Part shown: positions 35,132-43,556 of the stretch, piece after piece
Numbering within the stretch: the first letter of the stretch is position 1
Layout: the number at the start of each line of letters is the position of its first letter
From: Mucilaginibacter rubeus
GTDB lineage: Bacteria > Bacteroidota > Bacteroidia > Sphingobacteriales > Sphingobacteriaceae
Length of the DNA: 64,000 nucleotides
Direction: 5' to 3'
Assembly: GCF_003286415.2 (NCBI RefSeq)
Contig: NZ_CP043450.1
Location: forward strand, 7,440,001-7,504,000
Program-made: the position numbers and the translations under genes
The notes under the pieces: model-generated
What the model was told of the DNA's origin: nothing
Seen by the model: the letters and a program-made list of their open reading frames with translations, nothing else
Databases searched by the model: none

Positions 35132-35269
35132 GTGACACAACGTGACGACGAAGAGTATTCTTATTACAACCCGCATTTAGTGGTTACCGGTTTATTGGTT
35201 GCCTTTGGGGGATTAATAGCTTACGGAGCAATTATATGGGGCATACTGATTATTATTCGTTACCTTTAA
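35132..35269 (+). CDS. Small single-pass membrane protein (45 residues)
   Basis: GTG 35132 opens a frame of 45 codons: an acidic, Tyr-rich N-terminus (TQRDDEEYSYYNPHLVV) followed by one hydrophobic helix and a final RYL. The composition, a polar head and clean transmembrane helix, makes chance unlikely. The start is GTG with no clear ribosome-binding site. It occupies the otherwise empty 34979-35356 gap. Function unknown. Confidence 0.5.
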   Translation: MTQRDDEEYSYYNPHLVVTGLLVAFGGLIAYGAIIWGILIIIRYL

Positions 35270-35356
35270 GTATATTTTTTTTAACTTCCTACACCCTTAA
35301 TCATATAATAGTCTACAACCTATTTGGTTATAAAACGTTTAACTACTGTTGGATCA

Positions 35357-37684
35357 ATGGTTTTTAGAATGAGATTTGGAGCCCTCCGGATAAGTTTGGT
35401 TTATATTGTCATCAGTATCTTATGGATCACATTTAGCGATCAGTTGCTTTTTCTTTTTGAGCATAAATTAAGCAATATTGAGTTTCTGTGGCTAAGTTCT
35501 GGGAAGGGATATTTTTTTGTGATTGTTACCGGCTTATTAATATTTTTCCTGATCCGTTCTGACAACCGAAAACTTCACATGAGCGGAGCCCAATACCGCG
35601 ACATGTATGATTCCAACCCTAATCCCATGTGGATTTATGATCCGGGTACGCTTCATTTTGTTTCGGTAAATGATGCTGCCATTGATGCTTATGGCTATAC
35701 CCGCGAGGAATTTCTGAGCAGATCAATTTTGGATATCAGGCCTGTTGAGGATAGATCGGACGTAATTGCCGCCGCCGCCCGGCTGGAAGGCAATATTAAC
35801 CAAAGCGGTACCTGGCGGCATGTAAAAAAAGACGGCCGCGAAATCATCGTCAACATTACATCGCATCAGATCCTGTTCAACGGGCAAACCCATATCCTTG
35901 TTATGGCGCGCGATGTAACAGAGTATGTGATTTTTGAACAAAAACTGGAGCGTATGAACCAGGATCTGCTGGAAGAAAGACGGAAGCTTCGGGATACTCA
36001 ATTATTTACCAAAGTAGCCGGTTGGGAGTTTTATCCTGCTCAAAGACTGTTGGTTTGGTCGGATGAGGTTTACCAGCTTACTGGTTTAGATAAAACAGAT
36101 GGGCGCGATGCATTTGATATCTACCTTCAGCACATTTATCCGGAAGACCGCCCGGCGATGACCTCGGCCCTTGAAGCGCTGATTACTGAGGGAAAACAGC
36201 TGGACGTTACGCACCGGATAATAGCCCTGGATGGTAGTACCCGTTATATCAGGCAACTGGCCCGCCTTGATGATTCCCGGGATCCTGGTCGTAAAATTAT
36301 AGGTTCGCTGCAGGATATCACAGAGTTTAAGCAACTTGAGCATGAGCGGAACAAGTACCTTTATAATTTTGAAAATACACTGAACAGTATCAGTGATGCT
36401 TTTTTCGCGCTCGATACAGAAATGAAGATCATCCGTGTTAACGATGTGTTTTTGCAGCTGATCGGAAAAAAAGAGGCAGAGGTAGTAGGCGGGAGTATTT
36501 TTAAACTTTTTCCGAAAGAGCAAAATAAATTGTATCCTGCTTATCAACGGGCTTTGGAGGAACGGGTCATTGTCAGGCGTGAAGATTATTCTATTGTTTT
36601 GGGGAAATGGATCCGGTTGGCGGCATATCCAACAGATGAAGGTGTTGGCGTTTATTTTTCAGATGTTACCGAAGATAAATTAAAAGATCTGAAGTTAAAA
36701 GAAGCGGTAGAACGATATGAGCTGGTATCGCAGGCTACCAAAGATGTTGTATATGATCTTGATATGATTGAGGATAAACTGATCTACAATACCAGTCTTA
36801 CTCAATTGGTTTTAATACCGGTAAACCGGATTGGCCATGACTTAAACTGGTGGCGGGCGCTTATCCACCCTGATGATATTGATGAGGTTGTGCAAAGCCA
36901 GGCAAAGATCAGCGGGCAGGGCCTTACCAACTGGGAGTGTGAATACCGGATCAATGTGGGCGATGGGGTTTATAAATATGTTATGGATCAGGGCTATTTT
37001 GTTTATGATGCTCAAAAAAAACCTGTTAGGCTGATTGGGGCCATCAAAGATATTGACGCGCTTAAAAGAAGTACACAGGAGAATAAGAAGCTGGCCGATA
37101 TGATCCGTCGCGTAAATAATATGATAATTGTTACCGATCCGGAACGAACGGTGCAGTGGGTGAATGAAGCCTTTGAAGAGCAAACAGGCTATAAATTACA
37201 GGAAATTTGCGGACGGCAGGGTACCGACCTCCTTGTGGGTCCCGACACCAATAATGCCGTATTGGATGAATTTGTCCGCAGGCAATCACTCCACGAAACT
37301 TTTGCCTCAGATATATTAATTTACACCAGAGATAAAACTCCTGTCTGGATCTCGGCCCAGTTATCCCCGGCCTATAGCGATGGTAATGTTTTTCAGGGCT
37401 ACGTGATCATTTGTCAAAATATTACGTTCCGGAGGGAAAAAGACGAAGAGATCAGGCAGCAAAACGAATTGTTGCGCGAAGTAGCGTGGATGAGTTCGCA
37501 CCAGATCCGAAAACCGGTGGCTACCATGCTCGGCCTGATCAATTTGTTAAAATTAGCGCAGACAAAAGAAGAACGTGATGAAGTTTTACCTTTATTGGAA
37601 CGTTGCGCGCACGAAATGGATGATGTTATACATCGCATCCATGAAAAGATCCCATCAGTTCAATCTTTCGGCTCACGCTTATAA
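35357..37684 (+). CDS. Multi-PAS membrane sensor ending at the phospho-acceptor helix (no ATPase domain)
   Basis: 775 residues from ATG 35357; a TTG at 35324 is rejected. Two membrane helices (about 8-65) are followed by about five PAS domains, for example MYDSNPNPMWIYDPGTLHFV, VTDPERTVQWVNEAFEEQTG and ICQNITFRREKDEEI. The end is a HisKA-like helix with His715 in MSSHQIRKPVATMLGLINLL, and the protein stops about 60 residues later. There is no N, G1 or G2 box, so it cannot autophosphorylate alone. No remnant of an ATPase domain is visible downstream, so this appears to be its natural form. Confidence 0.85.
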   Translation: MVFRMRFGALRISLVYIVISILWITFSDQLLFLFEHKLSNIEFLWLSSGKGYFFVIVTGLLIFFLIRSDNRKLHMSGAQYRDMYDSNPNPMWIYDPGTLHFVSVNDAAIDAYGYTREEFLSRSILDIRPVEDRSDVIAAAARLEGNINQSGTWRHVKKDGREIIVNITSHQILFNGQTHILVMARDVTEYVIFEQKLERMNQDLLEERRKLRDTQLFTKVAGWEFYPAQRLLVWSDEVYQLTGLDKTDGRDAFDIYLQHIYPEDRPAMTSALEALITEGKQLDVTHRIIALDGSTRYIRQLARLDDSRDPGRKIIGSLQDITEFKQLEHERNKYLYNFENTLNSISDAFFALDTEMKIIRVNDVFLQLIGKKEAEVVGGSIFKLFPKEQNKLYPAYQRALEERVIVRREDYSIVLGKWIRLAAYPTDEGVGVYFSDVTEDKLKDLKLKEAVERYELVSQATKDVVYDLDMIEDKLIYNTSLTQLVLIPVNRIGHDLNWWRALIHPDDIDEVVQSQAKISGQGLTNWECEYRINVGDGVYKYVMDQGYFVYDAQKKPVRLIGAIKDIDALKRSTQENKKLADMIRRVNNMIIVTDPERTVQWVNEAFEEQTGYKLQEICGRQGTDLLVGPDTNNAVLDEFVRRQSLHETFASDILIYTRDKTPVWISAQLSPAYSDGNVFQGYVIICQNITFRREKDEEIRQQNELLREVAWMSSHQIRKPVATMLGLINLLKLAQTKEERDEVLPLLERCAHEMDDVIHRIHEKIPSVQSFGSRL

Positions 37685-37787
37685 ATTTAACTTACGGGTT
37701 AACATAGACATTGAAGTATCAAAGAAATTAATCCGGGTGCAAAAAAAATATTATCTTCAATTTTTATAATTGAACCTTATCATACAA

Positions 37788-37883
37788 ATGCAAATTGAAC
37801 TTAGCACCTTGCACGCGTCAATAATAAAACAGGCGGCACTACAAGCCTTGAACAACTTACCGGATAGTGTCCCGTGCAAATGA
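37788..37883 (+). CDS. Possible small upstream ORF coupled to the large surface protein
   Basis: ATG 37788 opens 31 codons (MQIELSTLHASIIKQAALQA, then ending NLPDSVPCK). Its TGA overlaps the ATG of the next gene (ATGA), as in translationally coupled pairs. The residue pattern suggests a short amphipathic helix. It may be chance. Confidence 0.3.
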   Translation: MQIELSTLHASIIKQAALQALNNLPDSVPCK

Positions 37884-40800
37884 GGAAATATTTACTTTTC
37901 TTAATACTTACCGCTTTTTTTCAATGTTTACTAACCAGGGCAGGCGCGCAAGGCAATCAACATATTAAAAGCGGAGAGCACACCACAGCTGTTAATTTTC
38001 CGGCAGGAGGTTGTGTTTACGCCTGGGAAAATGACGCGCCCGATATTGGTTTAGCTGCCAGTGGCAAAGGCAACATCCCGTCGTTTACTGCAGTAAATAC
38101 TGGTACAACTCCGGTTACAGCTACCATTAAAGCAAGGCCCTTGTCTTCTGATTTTGCTTATGTGGCCAATTATGGCTCAAATAACGTGTCGGTTGTAAGT
38201 ACGCTTAGCAATACGGTTATAGCCACTATCCCGGTTGGGACAAATCCATTTGGTGTTTCGGTTAACCCTAACTCCACACTGGTTTATATAACTAACGAAG
38301 GTTCTAACAGTGTTTCGGTCATTAATACATCAACCAATACAGTAACCGCTAATATTCCTGTAGGCCAAAATCCCCGGGGAGTTACAGTAAGTCCTGATGG
38401 AAAAAGGGTATATGTAACCAATTTCGGGGAAAATAGCGTTTCGGTAATTAACGCGCTGACAAATACAGTGATATCTACAATAAGTGTTGGCCAAGGTCCC
38501 TATGGTGTTGCGGTAACACCCGACGGAAGTAAAATATACGTTGCCAATTATAACTCCAATGCAGTTTCGGCTATCAATGCAACCACGGGCAATGTAATTG
38601 CCACTGTGCATACAGGATCAAACCCGCTTGGTGTTGCTATAAGCCCTGACGGGACAAAAGCATATATATCAATCGCAGGTAGTTATATAATAACCGCTAT
38701 TAATACAACGGATAATTCAGTTGCAGATGACCTGCGTGCAGAAACATACCCAACGGCAATGGTTGTTAGCGCGGATGGTTCAAAGGTTTATTTTGCTACC
38801 GCAGATGGATATTTTTGTTATTTGTTTCCCGATCTAAAGCAGGTAGCTGAGTTTGCTGCAACCGGTGGCTCGTTTTCGATTTCCGTAACGCCTGATGAAT
38901 CTTACGTCTACATGGTAGATCATGCTAATAATGCGGTGGAGTATTTTTCATTAAGGGGACTTTCTACCGGCGGACAGGTTATAGTTGGATCCAGCCCTTA
39001 TTCATTTGGCAATTTCATTGCAAAAGGCCCGGGATGTGGCGGGCAGCCAGTCACTTTTACAATTACGGTTGATCCACCTCCGGTTATCACAGTAAGTGCG
39101 GTTAGTGGTATTATTTCAGCTTGTGAGGGTACGCCATCTGCGAGCCCGGAAATTCAACAATTCACCGTTTTTGGAAGCGGTTTATCGGCAGATATTGTAG
39201 TCACTGCCCCTGCGGGCTTTGAAATATCATCCGGACTTGCCAGCGGTTACGGTAATACTGTAACACTTAGCCAAATAGGTGGCCTGGTTAGGGGTACAAC
39301 CATTTATGTGAGGTCGGCTGCATCTGCCGTTGGCCATATATCTGGTAATGTAACACTCAGCTCGTCTGGTATTACTTATCAAAATGTAAGCGTAGCGGCC
39401 AGTATAAATAAACTCCCGACGGTAACTACGGTAAACAACCAGATGGTTTTTGCCGGTGACGCAACAAACCCTGTAAATTTTACGGGTACTGGAAATGTTT
39501 TTACCTGGGTAAATGATAAACCAGATATTGGCCTGTCTGCAAGTGGCACGGGCAATATACCGTCGTTTACCGCTGTTAATCATACTGGTGGCGCTGTTAA
39601 AGCTACTGTTACCGTAACGCCGGCACCGGGGCCTGCCTATGCGTATACGGCTAATCAAAATGCCAATACGGTATCAGTTATCAACCTTGATAATAACAGT
39701 GTGGTAGCGACAATTCCGGTGGGTGTACAGCCAACGGGTGTAGCTGTTAGTCCTGATGGGAAAAGGGTATATGTAACAAACCAAAACCTGATAGGTCCGC
39801 CTACCGGCAATACAGTATCCGTGATAGATGTGGCAACTAATACAGTTATCAGTAATATAACAGTGAACGAACATCCTTATGGCATAGCAATTAGCCCTGA
39901 CGGAAGCAGGCTTTATGTAACCAGTCAAAGTCCATTTAATACCGTTTCAGTGATAAGCACCGCAACCAATACTGTTTTGAAAATTCTGCCGTCGGGAGGA
40001 GTGAACCCTCAAAGTCTTGTGGTGAGTCCCGATGGTACCCGGTTATACGTCACTAATAATTTAGAAAGAAATGTTACCGTATTTAACACTGCGACGTACG
40101 AAGTGGTTGGTACTGCACAAGCCCAGGGCTGGCCTTTAGGAATTGGTGTTACTCCTGATAATAAATTTATATACGTAGCTAATTACTATAGTAATACGGT
40201 GTCTGTAATTGATGCCGCAACATATTCAACTTTATATGAGATACCGGTTGGCGAACAGCCTACGGGTTTGGTTATTAGCGCGGCTGGTGATTTAACCTAT
40301 GTGGCAAATGCATCAAGCGGTACAGTTTCAGTAATGAATAATAGTACACATACCGTTATAGCATCTATCCCGGTCGGTACATTTCCAAGGGGCATTTCTT
40401 TAAGCGGCGACGGTACTAAACTTTATGTAAGTAATCAGGGTTCTAAGAGTGTTTCAGTTATTAACACGCTGAATAATTCGGTGTTATCAACCATTAATAT
40501 AAACGGGGATACTTATTCCTTTGGTAGTTTTGTTACTCCCTCCTCCTTATGTACCGGAAACGCTACAAGTTTTAATATCACAGTTAATCCGATCCCTGAT
40601 ATCACAGCGACACCACCTTTGCAGGCAGTTAATACAACTTATGGCACGCCTTCGGCACCAACCAGCTTCACGGTATCAGGTACCAATTTATCATCAGGCG
40701 TTTTGGTTACAGCACCCGATGGTTTTGAACTGAGCACAGATAACGTGGCTTTTACCAATACCGTTACTGTTGGTTCGGCAGGCAGTTTAAGCGCCTCAAT

Positions 40801-42304
40801 AATTTATATCCGTTTAAAATCAACAACCGATGCAGGAGCGTATGCAGGCAATATTTTATTGAGCAGCACAGGGGCACCGGCAATAACTGTACCGATGCCC
40901 ACGAGCAAGGTTACACCGGCGCCAATAACCGTAACAGCCAACGATATCGGTAAAATTTATGGTTCGATGTTGAATAACAATCCAGGTTCAACGGCCTTTA
41001 CTGTTTCTGCCGGTGGTTTAAAAAATGGCAATGCCATTGCTTCTGTTAGTTTAACTTATGGTACGGGAGCCGAGCCCACAGCAGGAGTGGGGGTATATCA
41101 AAGCATTATTCCTGCTGTGAACACCGGTACCAACGGCTTTTTGCCCGGCAATTATGTCATTACCTATGTTGCAGGTAATATTAAAGTTAATCCGGCACCG
41201 TTAACTATTACTGCCGCTGACATCAGCAAACCATTTGGCACTACGCTAACCGAACAGACCAATTCTGCGGCTTTTACTTCATCTGGCTTGCAAAACCAGG
41301 AGAACATTGGGAGCGTAACAATTACTTACGGCTCAGGGGCAGCCGCGAATAACCCAATCGGCGTTTACCCGGCTGCTATCACACCGTCCTCAGCAATTGG
41401 CGGAACATTTAATCCCGTCAACTATTTAATAACGTATAGCGCAGGCAAAATCACGGTAATACCGCCGGTAGCAATTATAGCATCGGGAACGATAAGCGCT
41501 GTGAATACCATTTACGGTACGCCGTCAACGTCTGCAATTTTTACAATATCCGGAAATGGCCTGCCTGCGGGGATTTTGATAACACCGCCGGCGGGATTTG
41601 AAGTAAGTGTTGATAATTCGGGTTTCCACTCTTTTATTACCATGGGACAGGGCGGAAATATTGGTGTTACAACCATTTATATCAGATTAGCGGCTAAAAC
41701 ACCGGCAGGCATTTACAACGGTAATATTTTATTAAGCAGCGGCTCTGTGACCGCGACCCAATTTATGCCAAACAGTAAGGTGAACCCAACACCGCTTACT
41801 ATAACGGCTGATAATAAAACCAAAGTTGCAGGTATGGCGAACCCTGAATTGACGGTAACATACACAGGCTTTGTGAATAATGAAACTGCGGCGCAGTTGG
41901 TTGCGAAACCTATAGTTACCACACCTGCAACCGCTTTATCTGCAGCCGGGCAATATCCGATAAACGCAACCGGAGCTATGTCGCTCAATTATACAATTAG
42001 TTATGTTGATGGGGTTTTAACAATCAACGCGTTGCCACCAAAAATTGTAGTCCCCAATATATTTACACCCAATGGTGACGGTGCCAATGATTTATGGGTG
42101 ATATCATCATTAGAGTATTATCCGGGTAACACGGTAAGTGTTTACAACAGGCTTGGCCAGCAGCTCTTTCACTCCGTGGGATATTCCAAACCATGGGACG
42201 GTACTTATCATGGAGCAGGAGTGCCTTTCGCGGTTTATTATTATATCATTGAACCGGCGAAAAATAAACCGGTATTGTCGGGATATGTTACTGTTGTAAG
42301 GTGA
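37880..42304 (+). CDS. Large secreted YVTN beta-propeller / MBG-domain protein with CHU_C tail
   Basis: 1474 residues from ATG 37880. After a signal peptide (FFQCLLTRAGAQ) come a module with ENDAPDIGLAASGKGNIPSF, YVTN repeats forming a propeller (about 90-370), and a beta domain (SADIVVTAPAGFEISSG). A second copy of the same module (NDKPDIGLSASGTGNIPSF) and a second propeller (about 590-890) follow. Then come further beta domains, three MBG-type repeats (PITVTANDIGKIYGS, PLTITAADISKPFG, PLTITADNKTKVAGMANPEL) and a CHU_C domain (IFTPNGDGANDLWVI). It is probably type IX-secreted and surface-bound, possibly an adhesin. Confidence 0.88.
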   Translation: MRKYLLFLILTAFFQCLLTRAGAQGNQHIKSGEHTTAVNFPAGGCVYAWENDAPDIGLAASGKGNIPSFTAVNTGTTPVTATIKARPLSSDFAYVANYGSNNVSVVSTLSNTVIATIPVGTNPFGVSVNPNSTLVYITNEGSNSVSVINTSTNTVTANIPVGQNPRGVTVSPDGKRVYVTNFGENSVSVINALTNTVISTISVGQGPYGVAVTPDGSKIYVANYNSNAVSAINATTGNVIATVHTGSNPLGVAISPDGTKAYISIAGSYIITAINTTDNSVADDLRAETYPTAMVVSADGSKVYFATADGYFCYLFPDLKQVAEFAATGGSFSISVTPDESYVYMVDHANNAVEYFSLRGLSTGGQVIVGSSPYSFGNFIAKGPGCGGQPVTFTITVDPPPVITVSAVSGIISACEGTPSASPEIQQFTVFGSGLSADIVVTAPAGFEISSGLASGYGNTVTLSQIGGLVRGTTIYVRSAASAVGHISGNVTLSSSGITYQNVSVAASINKLPTVTTVNNQMVFAGDATNPVNFTGTGNVFTWVNDKPDIGLSASGTGNIPSFTAVNHTGGAVKATVTVTPAPGPAYAYTANQNANTVSVINLDNNSVVATIPVGVQPTGVAVSPDGKRVYVTNQNLIGPPTGNTVSVIDVATNTVISNITVNEHPYGIAISPDGSRLYVTSQSPFNTVSVISTATNTVLKILPSGGVNPQSLVVSPDGTRLYVTNNLERNVTVFNTATYEVVGTAQAQGWPLGIGVTPDNKFIYVANYYSNTVSVIDAATYSTLYEIPVGEQPTGLVISAAGDLTYVANASSGTVSVMNNSTHTVIASIPVGTFPRGISLSGDGTKLYVSNQGSKSVSVINTLNNSVLSTININGDTYSFGSFVTPSSLCTGNATSFNITVNPIPDITATPPLQAVNTTYGTPSAPTSFTVSGTNLSSGVLVTAPDGFELSTDNVAFTNTVTVGSAGSLSASIIYIRLKSTTDAGAYAGNILLSSTGAPAITVPMPTSKVTPAPITVTANDIGKIYGSMLNNNPGSTAFTVSAGGLKNGNAIASVSLTYGTGAEPTAGVGVYQSIIPAVNTGTNGFLPGNYVITYVAGNIKVNPAPLTITAADISKPFGTTLTEQTNSAAFTSSGLQNQENIGSVTITYGSGAAANNPIGVYPAAITPSSAIGGTFNPVNYLITYSAGKITVIPPVAIIASGTISAVNTIYGTPSTSAIFTISGNGLPAGILITPPAGFEVSVDNSGFHSFITMGQGGNIGVTTIYIRLAAKTPAGIYNGNILLSSGSVTATQFMPNSKVNPTPLTITADNKTKVAGMANPELTVTYTGFVNNETAAQLVAKPIVTTPATALSAAGQYPINATGAMSLNYTISYVDGVLTINALPPKIVVPNIFTPNGDGANDLWVISSLEYYPGNTVSVYNRLGQQLFHSVGYSKPWDGTYHGAGVPFAVYYYIIEPAKNKPVLSGYVTVVR

Positions 42305-42377
42305 GTATATGTTTAGTCGGTGGAAATATGATATGCTATTAATTTGATTTTTAAGAATCAACGGCACAAATCATAAG

Positions 42378-43556
42378 TTATATTTTCAGAAAAATCTTAT
42401 TCCTGTATAGAATATAAAGCAACGTTAGCTGTATAAAAACCACGGATACAGCTGCCCATACAGGCTGCCAGTTTAGGGCAAGATGACTGATGATACCGCC
42501 AAAGAAATAATTTGCGGTATGTTGAAAATCTATCATTCCTTCGGATGCGAGGTAGATCACTATCGAATTTACGCCGATAAGCACAAAAGGGAAAGCCCAT
42601 TTACGGAAACCGGCAACATCGATAATTAAATAGAATACTGAAAGGAAAACCAGGCTCCAGCCTCCAACAAACAGCACGAAGGAGCTGGTCCATAGGCGCT
42701 TGTTGATGGGAAAGGCTATATCCCAAAGTAACCCTAAGCCAATGAGGAGTAGGCCAGCCACGAATAAACTTAACCCTTTTTTCCACATGGCCCATTTTGC
42801 GGATTCAAGCTTTAAAAACTGGCCGGTGAATATTCCCAGCATGGCCGTACCTATTGCTGGGATGGTGGACAGTACACCCTCCGGGTCATGTACCTTATCA
42901 TGCAATCTGCCGGGAAGCAGCAAGCGGTCGATGTAAGATTCCAGGCTGCCATTCATGGTTAAAACCCCAGCCCCATAGCCCGGTACAGGAATCCATTCCA
43001 TAGCAGCCCAATAGCCCAGCAGCAAAATACCGAACCATAGAATTTGACATTTGGTACCAACATTCAGATAAATGATACCTGCAAAAAACCACGCAAGCCC
43101 GATACGGCCAAGCACGCTGGCAAAGCGGGTGTTTTCATAGCCATTAAACTTAAACAGGCCATTAACCACCATACCTAAAAAAAGCAGGATTACCGCGCGC
43201 CTGATCATGGAACGATAGATTTCGCCCTTTGCCGCTGACGGCAATAGATGAGGATGATTTACTCCATATTTTGCCGCTTTACTTCCCATGGAGTAAGGCA
43301 TGGAAACGCCTGCGATAAACAGGAACAGCGGAAAGATCATATCATAAAAAGTAATGCCATTCCACACAGTATGATGCAGTTGCCCCGACATCCATACAAA
43401 AACAGGCCAACCGGTTGCTTTAGCAAGCGCATGTACAACACCTTCGCCGCTCATGATCCAGAACATATCAAAACCACGAAGCGCATCTAATGATAACAGT
43501 CGTACCGGTTTTTTTGCAGAATTATCCGATGATTTGCTTGTATTATTCGTTTCCAT
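42378..43556 (-). CDS. HGSNAT-like (NagX/DUF5009) membrane acetyltransferase
   Basis: 392 residues with about ten membrane segments. It opens SLDALRGFDMFWIM, as in the YeiB/NagX/HGSNAT family. The loop LHHTVWNGITFYDMIFPLFLF places His62 where human heparan-alpha-glucosaminide N-acetyltransferase has its acetyl-accepting His (HxxWNG). HGSNAT moves acetyl groups across the membrane from acetyl-CoA to terminal alpha-glucosamine. Its ATG shares one base with the GH89 stop (TAATG), so the two are translationally coupled. Probably in the inner membrane, acting on the periplasmic side. Confidence 0.85.
   Translation of the reverse strand: METNNTSKSSDNSAKKPVRLLSLDALRGFDMFWIMSGEGVVHALAKATGWPVFVWMSGQLHHTVWNGITFYDMIFPLFLFIAGVSMPYSMGSKAAKYGVNHPHLLPSAAKGEIYRSMIRRAVILLFLGMVVNGLFKFNGYENTRFASVLGRIGLAWFFAGIIYLNVGTKCQILWFGILLLGYWAAMEWIPVPGYGAGVLTMNGSLESYIDRLLLPGRLHDKVHDPEGVLSTIPAIGTAMLGIFTGQFLKLESAKWAMWKKGLSLFVAGLLLIGLGLLWDIAFPINKRLWTSSFVLFVGGWSLVFLSVFYLIIDVAGFRKWAFPFVLIGVNSIVIYLASEGMIDFQHTANYFFGGIISHLALNWQPVWAAVSVVFIQLTLLYILYRNKIFLKI

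Noticed and set aside
38041..40560. Repetitive DNA as a tandem-repeat or CRISPR-like array
   Set aside because: The repeats are degenerate protein-coding YVTN units in one open frame, with no constant repeat and spacer pattern.
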